A stretch of DNA of 64,000 nucleotides from Pomphorhynchus laevis (Eukaryota; Acanthocephala; Palaeacanthocephala; Echinorhynchida; Pomphorhynchidae), in assembly GCA_012934845.2 (NCBI GenBank), contig WNNJ02002937.1, positions 1 to 64,000 on the forward strand, given 5' to 3'. A program made the translations under genes and the position numbers. Position 1 is the first letter of the stretch. Every line of letters starts with the position of its first letter. Below the pieces are notes generated by a model. The model was not told the origin of the DNA, did no database searches, and was given only the letters and a program-made list of their open reading frames with translations. Of the stretch, positions 51,081 through 61,479 are shown one piece after another.

Positions 51081-52676
51081 ATACCTAATAAAACCTCTCC
51101 TTCTGACCCAATTCCCACTCACTTGCTTAAAAATATCTGCTCCTTTATCTTACCCTTCCTAACCACATTGTTCAACTCGTCCATCCGTAGCTGTACATTT
51201 CCTTCCATCTGGAAATGCGCCACTGTTCTTCCTATCATCAAAAAGCAATCTCTCGACTCTTCACTACCATCTTCGTACCGTCCAATCTCACTTCTCCCAA
51301 CCCTCTCTAAACTCCTTGAGCGTCTCGTTCTTAAGCAAGTTAATACATATCTCTATTCCTCTAACTTATTTCCTCCCTTCCAAGCCGCCTTTCGCTCTAA
51401 TTACTCTACCGAAATTGCATGTCTTAAAGTTTATAACGACTTACTCATATCGCGCGATCATAAATTATGTAGTGTCATAGTTTCTCTTGATCTATCGTCT
51501 GCTTTTGACATCGTCGATCACTCGATTCTTCTCCATCGCCTTCGTCATGATTATGGCTTCTCTTTACCCACTGTATCATGGTTTTCTTCATATCTATCAA
51601 ACCGTACATTTCGCGTATATTCTAACTCTTCTCTCTCCCATCCTTCGTCCATTCCGTCCGGTGTTCCACAAGGCTCCGTATTAGGCCCTATACTTTTCTC
51701 TCTTCTTCTTGGTGATTTGTCTTCGATTTCTCATAAATTTAACTTCCATGTTATGCAATATGCTGATGACATTCTCATCTATGCTCATGCACCTGTTTAT
51801 CGTATTTACGATCTTAGTGTTTCCGCTTCGGACTGTCTTGTCTCAATTTCCAATCATCTTTCTTCCCTTCGCCTTTCTCTGAATCCTGATAAATCCAAAA
51901 TTATGTGGATCCTACCTCGACGCCTCGGCTTCGAACCTCCCTCCGTATCATTAAATTCTACAATTCTTCCTATCGTTGATAATCTCGTTTTCCTAGGCTT
52001 CCATTTTGACAACCGACTTTCACTTAAACCTTTCGTTAGAGATAAAGTACGCTCATCTACCTTTATACTCCGCAACCTCCGTCAAGTTCGTAGATTGATC
52101 GATTTCCCTTCTTGTATGACTCTCATATCATCTCTCCTTTTTTCTAGACTCGATTATTGTCTTAGTCTATTTTCCAACTCACCTAAATCCACTCTTCTTC
52201 CCCTACAACACATCGTCAACGCAGCTGTCCGAATTCTCCTCCGTCTTCGTCGTTTTGATCATACATCCTACCATATTGCTTCTCTCGATTTGCCTACAAT
52301 TTATTGTCGTGTTCAAATTTGTCTTCTTATCGTTGCTTTTCGCCTTGTAACTTTTCATACCCCTTCATTTCACAACCTTCCTTTTCTTAACAATTCTCGT
52401 CCTGTTTACTGTTCCTTGCATTCCTGTAATTCCCTTCTTTTACATGTCCCAAACTACTCTACCCCCTTTGGACTCCGCTCCTTCCTGGTGACTGCTCCTC
52501 TATCGTGGAATCATCTGCCCATTCATATACGCCAATCAACTTCTCTGCAGTGCTTCAAACGACAAATCCGATCCCATTTTAACAAATTATCCGCTTGACT
52601 TTTTCATTTTTGTTTGTGGACTTGTAAGCGTACAGCGTGTACGCATTTGCCACATTAAATAAATTTGTATTATTAT
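51081..52676 (+). mobile_element. LINE-A copy 2, 5'-truncated
   Basis: Nearly identical to the last 1.6 kb of the complete LINE-A, beginning in the ORF2 region before the RT and ending at the same 3' terminus. Inserted cleanly into CR1-D between GTGCACATAT and ATGAGATTAG. The few differences point to a very young insertion. Confidence 0.93.
51084..52598 (+). CDS. LINE-A ORF2, C-terminal half (partial)
   Basis: Open for about 505 LINE-A codons from NKTSPSDPIPTHLLKNIC through the RT (SLDLSSAFDIVDHS, SGVPQGSVLGPILF, YADDILIYAHAP) to SFLVTAPLSWNHLP and the end. The frame runs back by chance into CR1-D sequence, creating an upstream Met that is not an ORF2 start. The endonuclease is absent. Confidence 0.88.
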   Translation, partial: PNKTSPSDPIPTHLLKNICSFILPFLTTLFNSSIRSCTFPSIWKCATVLPIIKKQSLDSSLPSSYRPISLLPTLSKLLERLVLKQVNTYLYSSNLFPPFQAAFRSNYSTEIACLKVYNDLLISRDHKLCSVIVSLDLSSAFDIVDHSILLHRLRHDYGFSLPTVSWFSSYLSNRTFRVYSNSSLSHPSSIPSGVPQGSVLGPILFSLLLGDLSSISHKFNFHVMQYADDILIYAHAPVYRIYDLSVSASDCLVSISNHLSSLRLSLNPDKSKIMWILPRRLGFEPPSVSLNSTILPIVDNLVFLGFHFDNRLSLKPFVRDKVRSSTFILRNLRQVRRLIDFPSCMTLISSLLFSRLDYCLSLFSNSPKSTLLPLQHIVNAAVRILLRLRRFDHTSYHIASLDLPTIYCRVQICLLIVAFRLVTFHTPSFHNLPFLNNSRPVYCSLHSCNSLLLHVPNYSTPFGLRSFLVTAPLSWNHLPIHIRQSTSLQCFKRQIRSHFNKLSA

Positions 52677-53479
52677 ATGAGATTAGGTCATAGCAATGTG
52701 AGTCAAGAATATTTTATTGGTAACGAGTTTGATGTTACCACGCAGTCCATTCAGGATCTCGGTATAATTGTTCAAAACAATCTAAAAACACGTGCGAACA
52801 CTGATAGAATTTGTAACGCAGCAAGAAGAATAACATATATTGTCAAAAATTGCTTTAAAGATTTATCTCCCGTTTGTGTTGGGCGTTTATATAATACTCT
52901 TATAAGACAGATATTAGAATATGTGTCGCCAGCAGTCTTTTTGTATACGTGTACAGAACTTGATCAATTAAAGCACATACTTCGACGATTTACGAAATTA
53001 TGTCCTCAGGTACGAAATATTTCCTATGAGGTATGAATAAAAAGTTTGAATATGCCGACAGTGCGTGAAATGTTCCTTCTTTTCGACCTTCTAGCTATGT
53101 ATTGACAAATTAATAAAGATGAAAATTTTCCAGCAATTAGAGTTGAACTCAATAAACTGGAGGACGTAGAGGGCACTCGAAAGTACTAGCAGTACATGAA
53201 CACGGAAAATACCCTCGCCATTTCCGACTGTCTCATCGAGCGGCGAATGTTTGGAATCGTCTTCCAGTTGATGTCGTTGCGGTGCATACAATCAATGAAT
53301 TTAAATCCAATATAAAGAACTGGATTCGAAATGAGAACGAGTGCTTGTTTCTGCAGTACCCATGGCTCTGATATATATTCTGAATGATTTTTAATTTTTT
53401 TGTATTAATTTGTTTTTTTTTGTGAGCGGTCAAAACAGCATCATGGCTATGACCTGTAGTAATAATAATTTTTTTATAA

Positions 53480-55400
53480 TATTTATTATAAGATACAGAA
53501 TAGAAAAATTAAATGTTTATACGAGTTTTCGTCACATTGGACGATTGATTGCAGATCTTGTACCTCGTATGCACCGTGAAGCCATCCTGCAAAGGCCGAT
53601 ACTCAGCTTCGAACGAAGCTTTGCTATTTGTGTTTGGTATGATGTACTTTTTTTCTGAGCTAGCATCCGAGCCATCCTCCTCAGTAGAATAGAGGCTTCC
53701 TGGACAGCGCCACCCTTGCTTGAGAATATTACGGGTATGAATGATGCGTGCTCAATGAGGGTAACTCTCTCGAGGTATTTGCACGTTTTTCTATTGCTGT
53801 GGAACTCAAAGCATGCGTCAGTAGATTTGGCCATGTCTGATGGTGCGAACGCGCATACATCTAGGAAAGTACGCACCGATCTGTCACCATACAACCCTGA
53901 CCATAAGATATCTAGTCTAGCATCGTCATAATGAGTTGTCGTAACGTTCCAAAAATGTACACTGCTATTGAGGGTACTCAAGATAGGCTCAGTTTTTACG
54001 TTCGGACATATCTCTGTCAATTGACGAGCCAGAATATCACGAATTATATCATGGCGCATTGATGGTAGTCCGCTAAGTCTACAAGAGAATGAATGAGATA
54101 TTGGAGTAAGCTCTCCCCATATACACAACCTTGGGGCATCTTTTTGTAAAAGACCATATCTCGACGTTATTGCATCACGGAATTCTTAAATACTTATTCG
54201 AGTGTCTATGTCGTTTGTGGTATATGCAGAAAGCCAAGAGGATACTCCCTTCTTGACTAATTGCTCGATTGACGTCTTTAGAGTAGCATCCGCAACTTGA
54301 AAAATTTCCGAATGCTCATTTTTATCGTGGAAAATTTTCGTCGTCCGAATCTTCTGCAGGATCGTCCTATGTTTTTGTTCAAGGTTGAAACCTACATATC
54401 CTTCTAAACAAGGTGCGCATAGCGTTTGCGAAGCTTCATATTCGAAAGCGGATGAGCAAGTAGGATCTCTAATACCAATTCCACCGTTGTCATAGCTTAG
54501 CTCTAAGATTTTCCATAGAATATTATTTTCGACTACTTCGATTCCAGCACATTCACGAAGGAAACTTTTCACATAAAATAAAATTAGATCGAACCAATTA
54601 TCCTGACATTGATTTGAACGCTGTAAATGACTCCATTTGTGCTGAAAAGACCGGACAAGCGCGGTGTATGCAATTTGGAGATCCAGAGGACCGACGTTAC
54701 AAAGGCGAGATATCGAATCAGATATCTCGGATACCTTTGTGCTTATATAGCTCTCCATGAAGTCTGCGTTACCGATCGGTGCCACCAGTACAATAAGTCT
54801 ATCCTTAACAACTAGGACTAATATATCCTTAAATATTGATTGCAGATACGAAACATTGAGTCCATTTGAGTAAATTCTGCATTTGTTTGGATTGACGTGA
54901 AAACCGTATGCGGGACCTTGATCCTCAATTTGTTCGAGAATTTTCTTTATGATATGTGGTGGGCCAACCACATTATCATCATCTGTATACCAGTATTGAT
55001 AGACGCTGGGATATTCCTTCTTTATGTTGTTAATCAACGGGTGGGTTGCAGCAGCGAATGCGGCCATCGAAAAAACGTCCCTTTGTGTGAAGTCTTCAAC
55101 CGACCACATAATTTCATTTCCTGTAGCAAGCATTGTCGATTTATGATAAATATTCTTTAAGACTGTCGATAATGCAGGGCAGACTTTGTCAAGGTTGTGC
55201 AAAGCCACGCCTTTATTTTATGGTTAAATGCGTTGTCGGCATTGATCGTCAAGAGAACATAGTCTTTTTCATTGCGTAAAATATCGCGCACCCCGTGAAT
55301 TACACACACGGTGCCAGCGCGCTGGCCCGCACAAAATTGGATTGTTCCGCAATTTTTTTGTAAGTGGGGTTGGTAAATTCGCAGAATTGACAATTCTAAT
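53480..55400 (-). mobile_element. R2-like LINE copy Y, 5'-truncated and decayed
   Basis: Begins in the RT (IQFCAGQRAGTVCVIHGVRD) and runs to the endonuclease and an A-rich 3' end. It abuts copy X without an obvious target duplication. The coding remnant shows several breaks. Confidence 0.82.
53532..55393 (-). pseudogene. R2-like RT/endonuclease, copy Y
   Basis: RT: FCAGQRAGTVCVIHGV, INADNAFN, EDFTQRDVFSMAAFAAATHP (QGDPLAM has become QRDVFSM), and WYTDDDNVVG in place of WYADDANFVG, so the catalytic motifs are altered. Thumb: VAPIGNADFMESYI, QHKWSHLQR. Endonuclease from 54128: HSFSCRLSGLPSMRHDIIRD, ARLDILWSGLYGDRSVRTFL, FHSNRKTCKYLERV, CIRGTRS. At least two frame changes (near 55200 and 54180). 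Confidence 0.83.
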
Positions 55401-55419
55401 GGGCACGCATCCCCAGCTT

Positions 55420-57345
55420 ATGAAAATCATGAATAAAACAATTCAAATTATTTCCGCACTGATGCTTCCATCCCGTATTTCATTGTCGTATTGTCGGCAA
55501 CGCACCCTTTCTGTACGACAGTGCATGTGACACACTCATGGCATCTCCGTATTGACATTTGTCGGACATATTGCGGGTATCCAATTATACCGCGCAGCCA
55601 AAGCATCATGGAATTCTCGTGTGGATAAATGTAGTCCTAGTTTTGCGATAGGACGTGTGTTCAACCAGCTCGAAGCGCCGAGTGCGGAAGCGTATTCGAT
55701 TGACAAGGCAACCTGATTTGAAACATGTAAGATGATTTGTTCTTTTCGATGAACCACTTTTCTTCATTTGCATCATGTATGGCTCTCAAAACCTTAGTTT
55801 GTGCTAACTGCACTATCTCGGGACCACCAGAATCGTCGTACACTTGGCACAGCAATTTCGCGCTCTCAAATTGGGTAAGTTCCTCGATTTGAAGATCTCG
55901 AAAGCCCAACCCCCTAGTTTTGCCGGCAATGCGAATATCGAACGATCAGTAGATGTCGATTCGTGACCCGTAACTTTAGTGGAAAATGCGCTGAAAATGA
56001 GTGAGTCATTGGCACAAACCACGCGGGTACACACAGAGTCGTGCGACAGATATTTATCCATTTTGCTTGAACAACCTTTACGAACGCTACAGAGCATGAG
56101 TGTGAGTCTAGCTCTGATAAAGACATCAAATTTGTAATGAGCTCTTTCCAAACATCAACTGACCCTTTGACAAAGTTCTCGATGAAATTAGTATCACCAA
56201 CTGGGCATCCCAGTATTTTTAAACCGCGTCGGTGTAATTGTACTCCTTCGTTTTGTAGTGTATAGGTTTCCAGATCGTGAACGTGATCATGAACTAAGAG
56301 TTTGGTCTTGACCAGATTGACATGATAGCCATGTTGTGGTCGTATCTCTTTAAGCAGAATCCATATTCTTTGCAGATCAACAAGATTCCCAACAAAATTG
56401 CCGTCGTCCGCATACCATCGTTGGAATACAGAGGGTATATGCGCCTCGATTCGTTTTATCAGTGCTAGCAATGAAACGGCGAATGCAGCCATCGCGAGGG
56501 GATCTCCCTGAGTGAACCTCTCACGTGATAAAATCACATCTCCTTGACATGTCATCACGGAGTCATTGAAGTACGAATTCTCAGGAGCGACTTTCAATGC
56601 CGGGCATACATAACCGATGTTAGCTTGCATCAGTTTGCGGTTCGCCGTGTTAAATGCGGTCGATGCGTCTACAGAAATAATCGCAAGATTAGTGTCGCTA
56701 TTGAATTGACGCTATATCGAGTGAATGGCAATATTCGATTCCACCTGTTTGACTGGCACAACATTTTAGTTTTCCTGATACAATCTGTAGATTCGACCTT
56801 GTAACCTCCATTATTGTCTTGCCAATTGTTCGTCTTACTATATCACTTACTCCAATAGGTCTTACGCCAGGATTTTTATTTAAAGCTATTAGTCGGCTCG
56901 TTACATAAGCTTCAAGTGCCTCAGATGGGATAACTTCGCTAGCGAGTCTAATAGCAAAATCAGCGACTGCTTCTGCAAGCCTCTGAATGCGATGCAAACA
57001 GGGTGATCATCCGTCTAAATTCGATAGCGGTTATCCCCGAGGACCCAGCGCTTCCGTTTGTTTTTAAGGCCGCTGAGATGATTTTCTTTCCTTCAATCAT
57101 TAGAAAGGCGGTGTTATGGTGTTCTATGACATTTTCCATGCTCTTACTTAGAAGCGCTTCTTCATTAATTGTGAGAGTAGGAGGATGTAGGTCTATTAAC
57201 ATTTCTTTCACAGTTCTGCCACATACCACATCGTCAAGTTTAAGGACCGACTGTTCCGATTCTACTCTTTGTAGCATATTTATAGCTGCCCTCATGTTTC
57301 CCTCTTGCATTTTTCGAGAAAAAGCTCGGTGTGTGTCGTTTTAGG
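55420..57345 (-). pseudogene. R2-like RT/endonuclease, copy X
   Basis: Fragments in sense order: VKEMLIDLHPPTLTINEEAL, GSAGSSGITAIEFRR (usually GPSG), PGVRPIGVSDIVRRTIGKTI, CASQTGGIEY, then SVDASTAFNTANRK readable near 56650, ERFTQGDPLAMAAFAVSLLA, WYADDGNFVG, then the thumb, ALGASSWLNTRPI, and FHDALAARYNWIP. The last recognisable piece is the start of the endonuclease finger and GALPTIRQ...NEIRDG. About eight breaks. Confidence 0.8.
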
Positions 57346-57809
57346 GTTATTTGAGGATGATGTTCTCTTTTGAACAGCCATTGATTGTAGTACATGCGCT
57401 TCGTCCATTAACTCTTTGTATGATTCACCTTCCCACATGTGTAATCTTCTTTCAAGCGTCTTTCGTATAGGTCAAGTTTTTCTGATGGGTATGGATTGGA
57501 TGATTATCTGGCAGATAACCACTACCTCCTTTAGAGCAATTAATTGTTCTCGTCCAGTATGAGCTATCTCGGTATATTTTGATGCTATTAGGTCTATTAT
57601 CCGACGACTAAGATTACATAAGGGCACCGAAACCAGGTTTGGCATCCATCCGATTACATGACTGTAGGCTTCTGTGAAAAAGTTTACGTAGAATTCTGAA
57701 TAATTGTTGTCCTTGCATTATTTTCCGAACGCATCAATGTTATAATTTGTAGTAAGGGTACCTGTCGTTGATATATCTCGCTCGCTGACCTCCGTTGACG
57801 CAATTCCGG

Positions 57810-58052
57810 TTATATGCAGGTAGGAGTCAATCCTTCGCTTGCATTTGCTGAGTCTGACAATTGTATGCGTCCACATCTGTTCGTACATCCTAATGCTCTA
57901 CAGTTCGTACATTGCCTTTTGGACTTTGCACACTTACAGCCGACGCATTTTGCGCTTTGGCCATTGCAGCTACAACAAAGTAGAACTGTCAACGGTTTGC
58001 TGCGTGGCATTATCCAGTAATCGGAAGATAAGGTGTATATTTGATTATTCAA
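57810..58052 (-). pseudogene. R2-like protein N-terminus with CXC finger, copy X
   Basis: Codes for LLCCSCNGQSAKCVGCKCAK, then CTNCRALGCTNRCGR. The cysteine spacing equals that of the intact copy (CCGCNGQNAVCKGCKCAK), showing that the finger is a fixed part of the family. The region at 57345-57809 that should follow is degraded beyond clear reading. Confidence 0.8.
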
Positions 58053-58143
58053 GATTTTCGTTTCCAGTTATAATAAAATAATTTGTATGTATATTAGATT
58101 GTATGCTATTTTATCTCACAAACTCTTTTTTATTTTTTCATAA

Positions 58144-60784
58144 TTTTTTTTTTTTAATAATAATAATTTATTCGAAAATTTTACAAGCATTGTTACCCGC
58201 AAATGGGTCATATAATATTAGCGTTAATAACATTGATAAAAATACGTTTGAATATTTATGCGTCTCCTTGACGTTCCATTGCCTTCAGCGTGTAAGGGAA
58301 GTTATTTCCTGACAGCTGGTATTCGTTGGTTCCTCGAGCGTATGGGCGGTTTCGAGCCGATCTGTAGCCCCTTATACACTCGGAAGCGGCTCTGCATAGA
58401 ACGACAGAGATCTTTCGTTTTAAACGGCCAACACATTCTGCGTACGAGCTACCCTCTCTTCTGGTCGCTTGCAACCATGCGATACGCTTAATAATGTGTA
58501 ATGCTGTTGGACCAATTCCGCCTGAGCACGAAAACGCCAGTGGCACAAATATTCCTCTCTCAATACATGTGACTCGTTCCTCATATTTGGCATTTTTTCG
58601 GCTTTCATGATAACTGAATGCAGCTTTATCATCTTGAGAACACGATGCGGCATGAGGGTTAAAAACTACGACGTCCAAAAACGTCCGCTCGAACCGATTC
58701 TCGAATAATCCGCTGCAGACTATGTCAAGTCTTGCTTCGGCGTCACGTGTGGTAGTGTGCTTTGAAAAAATAACATGATCGTCTACTCTTTGTAAACATG
58801 GTTCCGTGGCTACCCCGTGGCAAACTGTTGTTAGTTCACATGCGATTATATCTCTAATTTCGTTATGACGAATTATCGGTAGTCCACCGTGCTTGCACGA
58901 GAGAAGGTGTGAAAGGCTCGACGATGCGTTACATACACAAATTGATGGCAGCCCCTCTGGGATCCATCCGTATCGGGTTGCTAAACCGTCTCTAAACTGG
59001 TTTTGCGAGAGAATGAAATTTTCCGTTTGGGTTGGACAAGTACTTAACCATGCAGATGCCCCACATGTTGTAGCAAACACTAACGCCTTCTGCTCGGTGT
59101 TGGATAGTGTGTTTTTGACGCTCGCTATACGATCCGTGAATACTCGCCGTTTTTGTGTAGTTATCAGAAGTTTGATAGATGTCTGCTGTTCACGAAGTGC
59201 CGCTCCACGAGAACCGGAGGTATATGACTTTACCATGGCTAGCGATGAATCATGCTCAATATGCGATGTGAAAACTGGATCCATTATCCCAATTCCACCT
59301 AGTCTTAGAGGAGAGCTTAGCACAACTGACATGGAATCGGAGATCTGATGCTTTGTTAGGACGGGAAATATGCGAAATAGCAGCGATTCACGTAAAGGAG
59401 CCAACATGTCCTCATGACAATTGATTGTTCTAAGAAAGTGGGTCCACTTCCATTGTAAGGATTTCGATAGTCCGATAAAACCGATGTGTGGGTCCGATTC
59501 ACATACCTCGCTGATGCGTCCAATTGAGTGAGTCCACATTTCCAATTTCTTATGTGTCTCATGCTTTATGTAACTGGTTGTACCAATGAAGGATCCCAAT
59601 ATTCCGATCCCGTCATACTCTATTTTTATTCCGTGAAACATCTGTTCCACGTCTCTTTGCTTGTGATGAAGCAGCAAACATGTTTTCGAAGGATTTACAA
59701 AATAGCCGATTCCTGGCCCAAATGTTTCTATTATATTCCAAGCACGTTTAAGATCATGTGGTTGTCCAACAAAATTCGCGTCATCCGCAAACCAGCGTTG
59801 TATTATGCCCGGACATTCATCCTGTATTTTGCGAATTAATGGTAACGATGCCATTGCAAATACTGCCATTGCAAGAGGGTCGCCCTGCGTTACACCCTCT
59901 TCTGAATACAACGAGTCACCACCAAGGACAAGTTGAGCATCGACTGAATAAATATTCTCAAAGACGCACGCAAGCGCAGGGCAAACGTACCGCATATTAT
60001 GAATAGCCACTTTGCGATTTATACGATTGAATGCATTACTCGCGTCGACCGCGAGTAAACCAAAGTCATGGTTATTCATATATTCGCCTCTGAGAGAATG
60101 AATGGCGAATTCCACACCACTATGCTGAGATGCACATAGTTGAAATACGTCGGCCACATCTTGCATATCGGATTTTATGTGATTTAGAATCGTTTTGCAT
60201 ATGATTCTACGACTGACATCGGCTACCCCAATGGGGCGTATTCCATGGGCTTTCTTCGGGATAGCGACTAGCCTACACGCCACAAATGCCTCCAGGGTAT
60301 CAGGAGAAACTTTTGTTGTTGCAATGTGAATTGCAAATTTTGCAAGCGCATCTGCTAACCCTCGTGAATGATGGCCGAAGGAGTTCAACATGCGCCTCCA
60401 CGTCAAAGCGTCAAGGCCGGACGGGCCTGCACCACCTGTAGTACGCTTAGACGAGCGAATGATGTCATCCGCTTCGATATCGAGAAACTGTGTAGGGTGA
60501 TGCTTTTTCGCTCCGGGAAATAAGTGATTGAGTAAAAGCGGTGATTGTGGTTGTGTTGCGGGAGGATGTAAATTTATCAAGAGTTCCTTCACTGTTAATC
60601 CATCAATAATGTGATCTGGTCGAAGCGTCGCCGTGCAGTCGCTTTCCTCGAGGACGGAAGTTGCGGCATTAATCTTTCCGCTTGATACCAATCGACAATA
60701 TCTTCGTTTCCAATCCATGGATGTTGATGTGTTTTTCGTAATTTTTGAACGTGTTTGTAGTATACTTGCTTCCTGAAAAAGTTC
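58144..60784 (-). mobile_element. R2-like LINE copy Z, 5'-truncated, with 13-bp TSD
   Basis: Flanked by TATTTTTTCATAA at 58131-58143 and 60785-60797. Coding sequence is open to the 5' junction (EASILQTRSKITKN precedes the first Met), so the element was truncated on insertion and the CXC finger is missing. The 3' UTR holds GACCCATTTGCGGGTAAC and ends in an A run. Confidence 0.88.
58256..60718 (-). CDS. R2-like RT and REL endonuclease, copy Z (N-terminus missing)
   Basis: 820 residues, no internal break. RT: GGAGPSGLDALTWRRML near 95, HGIRPIGVADVSRRI, VDASNAFNRINRK, EEGVTQGDPLAMAVFAMASL, and RWFADDANFVG near 310 (FADD rather than YADD). Thumb: ILGSFIGTTSYI, LQWKWTHFLRT. Endonuclease: finger CVCNASSSLSHLLSC, RHNEIRD, ARLDIVCSG, RTFLDVVVFNPH, SYHESRKNAKYEERV, CIRGYRS. 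Length from the GPSG motif agrees with the intact copy at 23.8 kb. The intact frame implies a young insertion. Confidence 0.9.
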   Translation of the reverse strand: MDWKRRYCRLVSSGKINAATSVLEESDCTATLRPDHIIDGLTVKELLINLHPPATQPQSPLLLNHLFPGAKKHHPTQFLDIEADDIIRSSKRTTGGAGPSGLDALTWRRMLNSFGHHSRGLADALAKFAIHIATTKVSPDTLEAFVACRLVAIPKKAHGIRPIGVADVSRRIICKTILNHIKSDMQDVADVFQLCASQHSGVEFAIHSLRGEYMNNHDFGLLAVDASNAFNRINRKVAIHNMRYVCPALACVFENIYSVDAQLVLGGDSLYSEEGVTQGDPLAMAVFAMASLPLIRKIQDECPGIIQRWFADDANFVGQPHDLKRAWNIIETFGPGIGYFVNPSKTCLLLHHKQRDVEQMFHGIKIEYDGIGILGSFIGTTSYIKHETHKKLEMWTHSIGRISEVCESDPHIGFIGLSKSLQWKWTHFLRTINCHEDMLAPLRESLLFRIFPVLTKHQISDSMSVVLSSPLRLGGIGIMDPVFTSHIEHDSSLAMVKSYTSGSRGAALREQQTSIKLLITTQKRRVFTDRIASVKNTLSNTEQKALVFATTCGASAWLSTCPTQTENFILSQNQFRDGLATRYGWIPEGLPSICVCNASSSLSHLLSCKHGGLPIIRHNEIRDIIACELTTVCHGVATEPCLQRVDDHVIFSKHTTTRDAEARLDIVCSGLFENRFERTFLDVVVFNPHAASCSQDDKAAFSYHESRKNAKYEERVTCIERGIFVPLAFSCSGGIGPTALHIIKRIAWLQATRREGSSYAECVGRLKRKISVVLCRAASECIRGYRSARNRPYARGTNEYQLSGNNFPYTLKAMERQGDA

Positions 60785-60955
60785 TATTTTTTCATAATAA
60801 TATAAATAATAATAAAATAATTTGTATGTAAATTAGATTGTGTGTATATCAAATTGTATATTAATTTATATCTCAAATGTATATATTAATCTCTCAAATA
60901 ATAATATTAATAATGTAAAGTTATAGATTGCAGATGTAATTAAATGGCTTACTGC
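60785..60955 (-). repeat. Degenerate leader-like tandem units upstream of copy Z
   Basis: On the minus strand several units of about 16-23 bp resemble TTTGAGAGATTAATATATAC, with ends like ATATACA, CACACA and ACATACA. One stretch, TTACATACAAATTATTTTAT, is shared with the 5' UTR of copy X. This may be the 5' region into which copy Z inserted, duplicated relative to copy X. Confidence 0.45.
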
Positions 60956-61475
60956 TCAGGTTTTTTTATTGTAGAGCTTCAAATTGTTGCCCATTTTATT
61001 ATATTTGATCTTTATTTCGGGGTGGAACAGTTTTATTAGGAGAGCTTCATCTAATTTTAAGTTTGTGCTTCCATTGCATTTGTAAAGTTGCATGATGCAG
61101 TTTATTTTATCTTCGTTATGCTCGTATTCTAGGTGTTTGTGGATAGCACTTGATTTGTATTTATGCTGTTTGACACGATCAATTAAGTTACACATTGTTT
61201 ATCATATGTGAAAATCATTACATCCATTGATAAACTACGTAATGTCTGTTTCTGCTTGAGTATTTTCTCTTAGTGAAAAGGTGGAACCTAGATTGTGTGA
61301 TTGAAAATATCCTTGAATATTGATGTGTCTGTTCGGTATTTTATATTTCATGTGTTGTGAGACTAGGCTATTAAGTATTTTGACATTATTGAAGTTGGCA
61401 GGAGAGTCACACTGGTAATATAGTATAATTGTATTATTTGTGGCTTCACCCTATGACTTCATTTGTCTGAATAAA
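60956..61475 (-). pseudogene. C-terminal nuclease remnant of an ordinary Penelope-like element
   Basis: In sense: NRHINIQGYF, then FSLRENTQAET, then an open 79-residue frame MCNLIDRVKQHKYKSSAIHK to LDEALLIKLFHPEIKIKYNK. This resembles the region after a C-terminal GIY-YIG domain, where EALLIKLFHPEI carries the conserved Glu. No RT lies in place upstream. Related scraps occur at 45.7-46.3 kb. It belongs to a PLE lineage other than the Naiads here. Confidence 0.6.
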
Positions 61476-61479
61476 TAAA

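Larger units (their letters stand above)
51030..53470 (+). mobile_element. CR1-D 3' half, split by a LINE-A fragment
   Basis: Starts at the RT C-terminal part (RWSLKTGIVLNIKMCAHM), about 90% like the minus-strand CR1-D. After the LINE-A insert it continues MRLGHSNVSQEYFIGNEF through LRRFTKLCPQVRNISYEV, then frameshifted LPVDVVAVHTINEFKS, ending ECLFLQYPWL. It supplies the C-terminal end missing from CR1-D at 34.2 kb. The duplicated target is at most ATAT. Confidence 0.82.
55401..58143 (-). mobile_element. R2-like LINE copy X, with 5' end, 3'-truncated
   Basis: Keeps the 5' end: a leader (58100-58130, sense GAGTTTGTGAGATAAAATAG then CATACA), 5' UTR, and a CXC finger. Runs through the RT to the start of the endonuclease and is then cut where copy Y begins. 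Heavily broken. Copy Z is inserted just upstream of its leader. Confidence 0.75.

Noticed and set aside
53532-60784. Restriction-like endonuclease parts as host nucleases
   Set aside because: They are fused to or in register with R2-like RT in every copy and belong to the retrotransposon.
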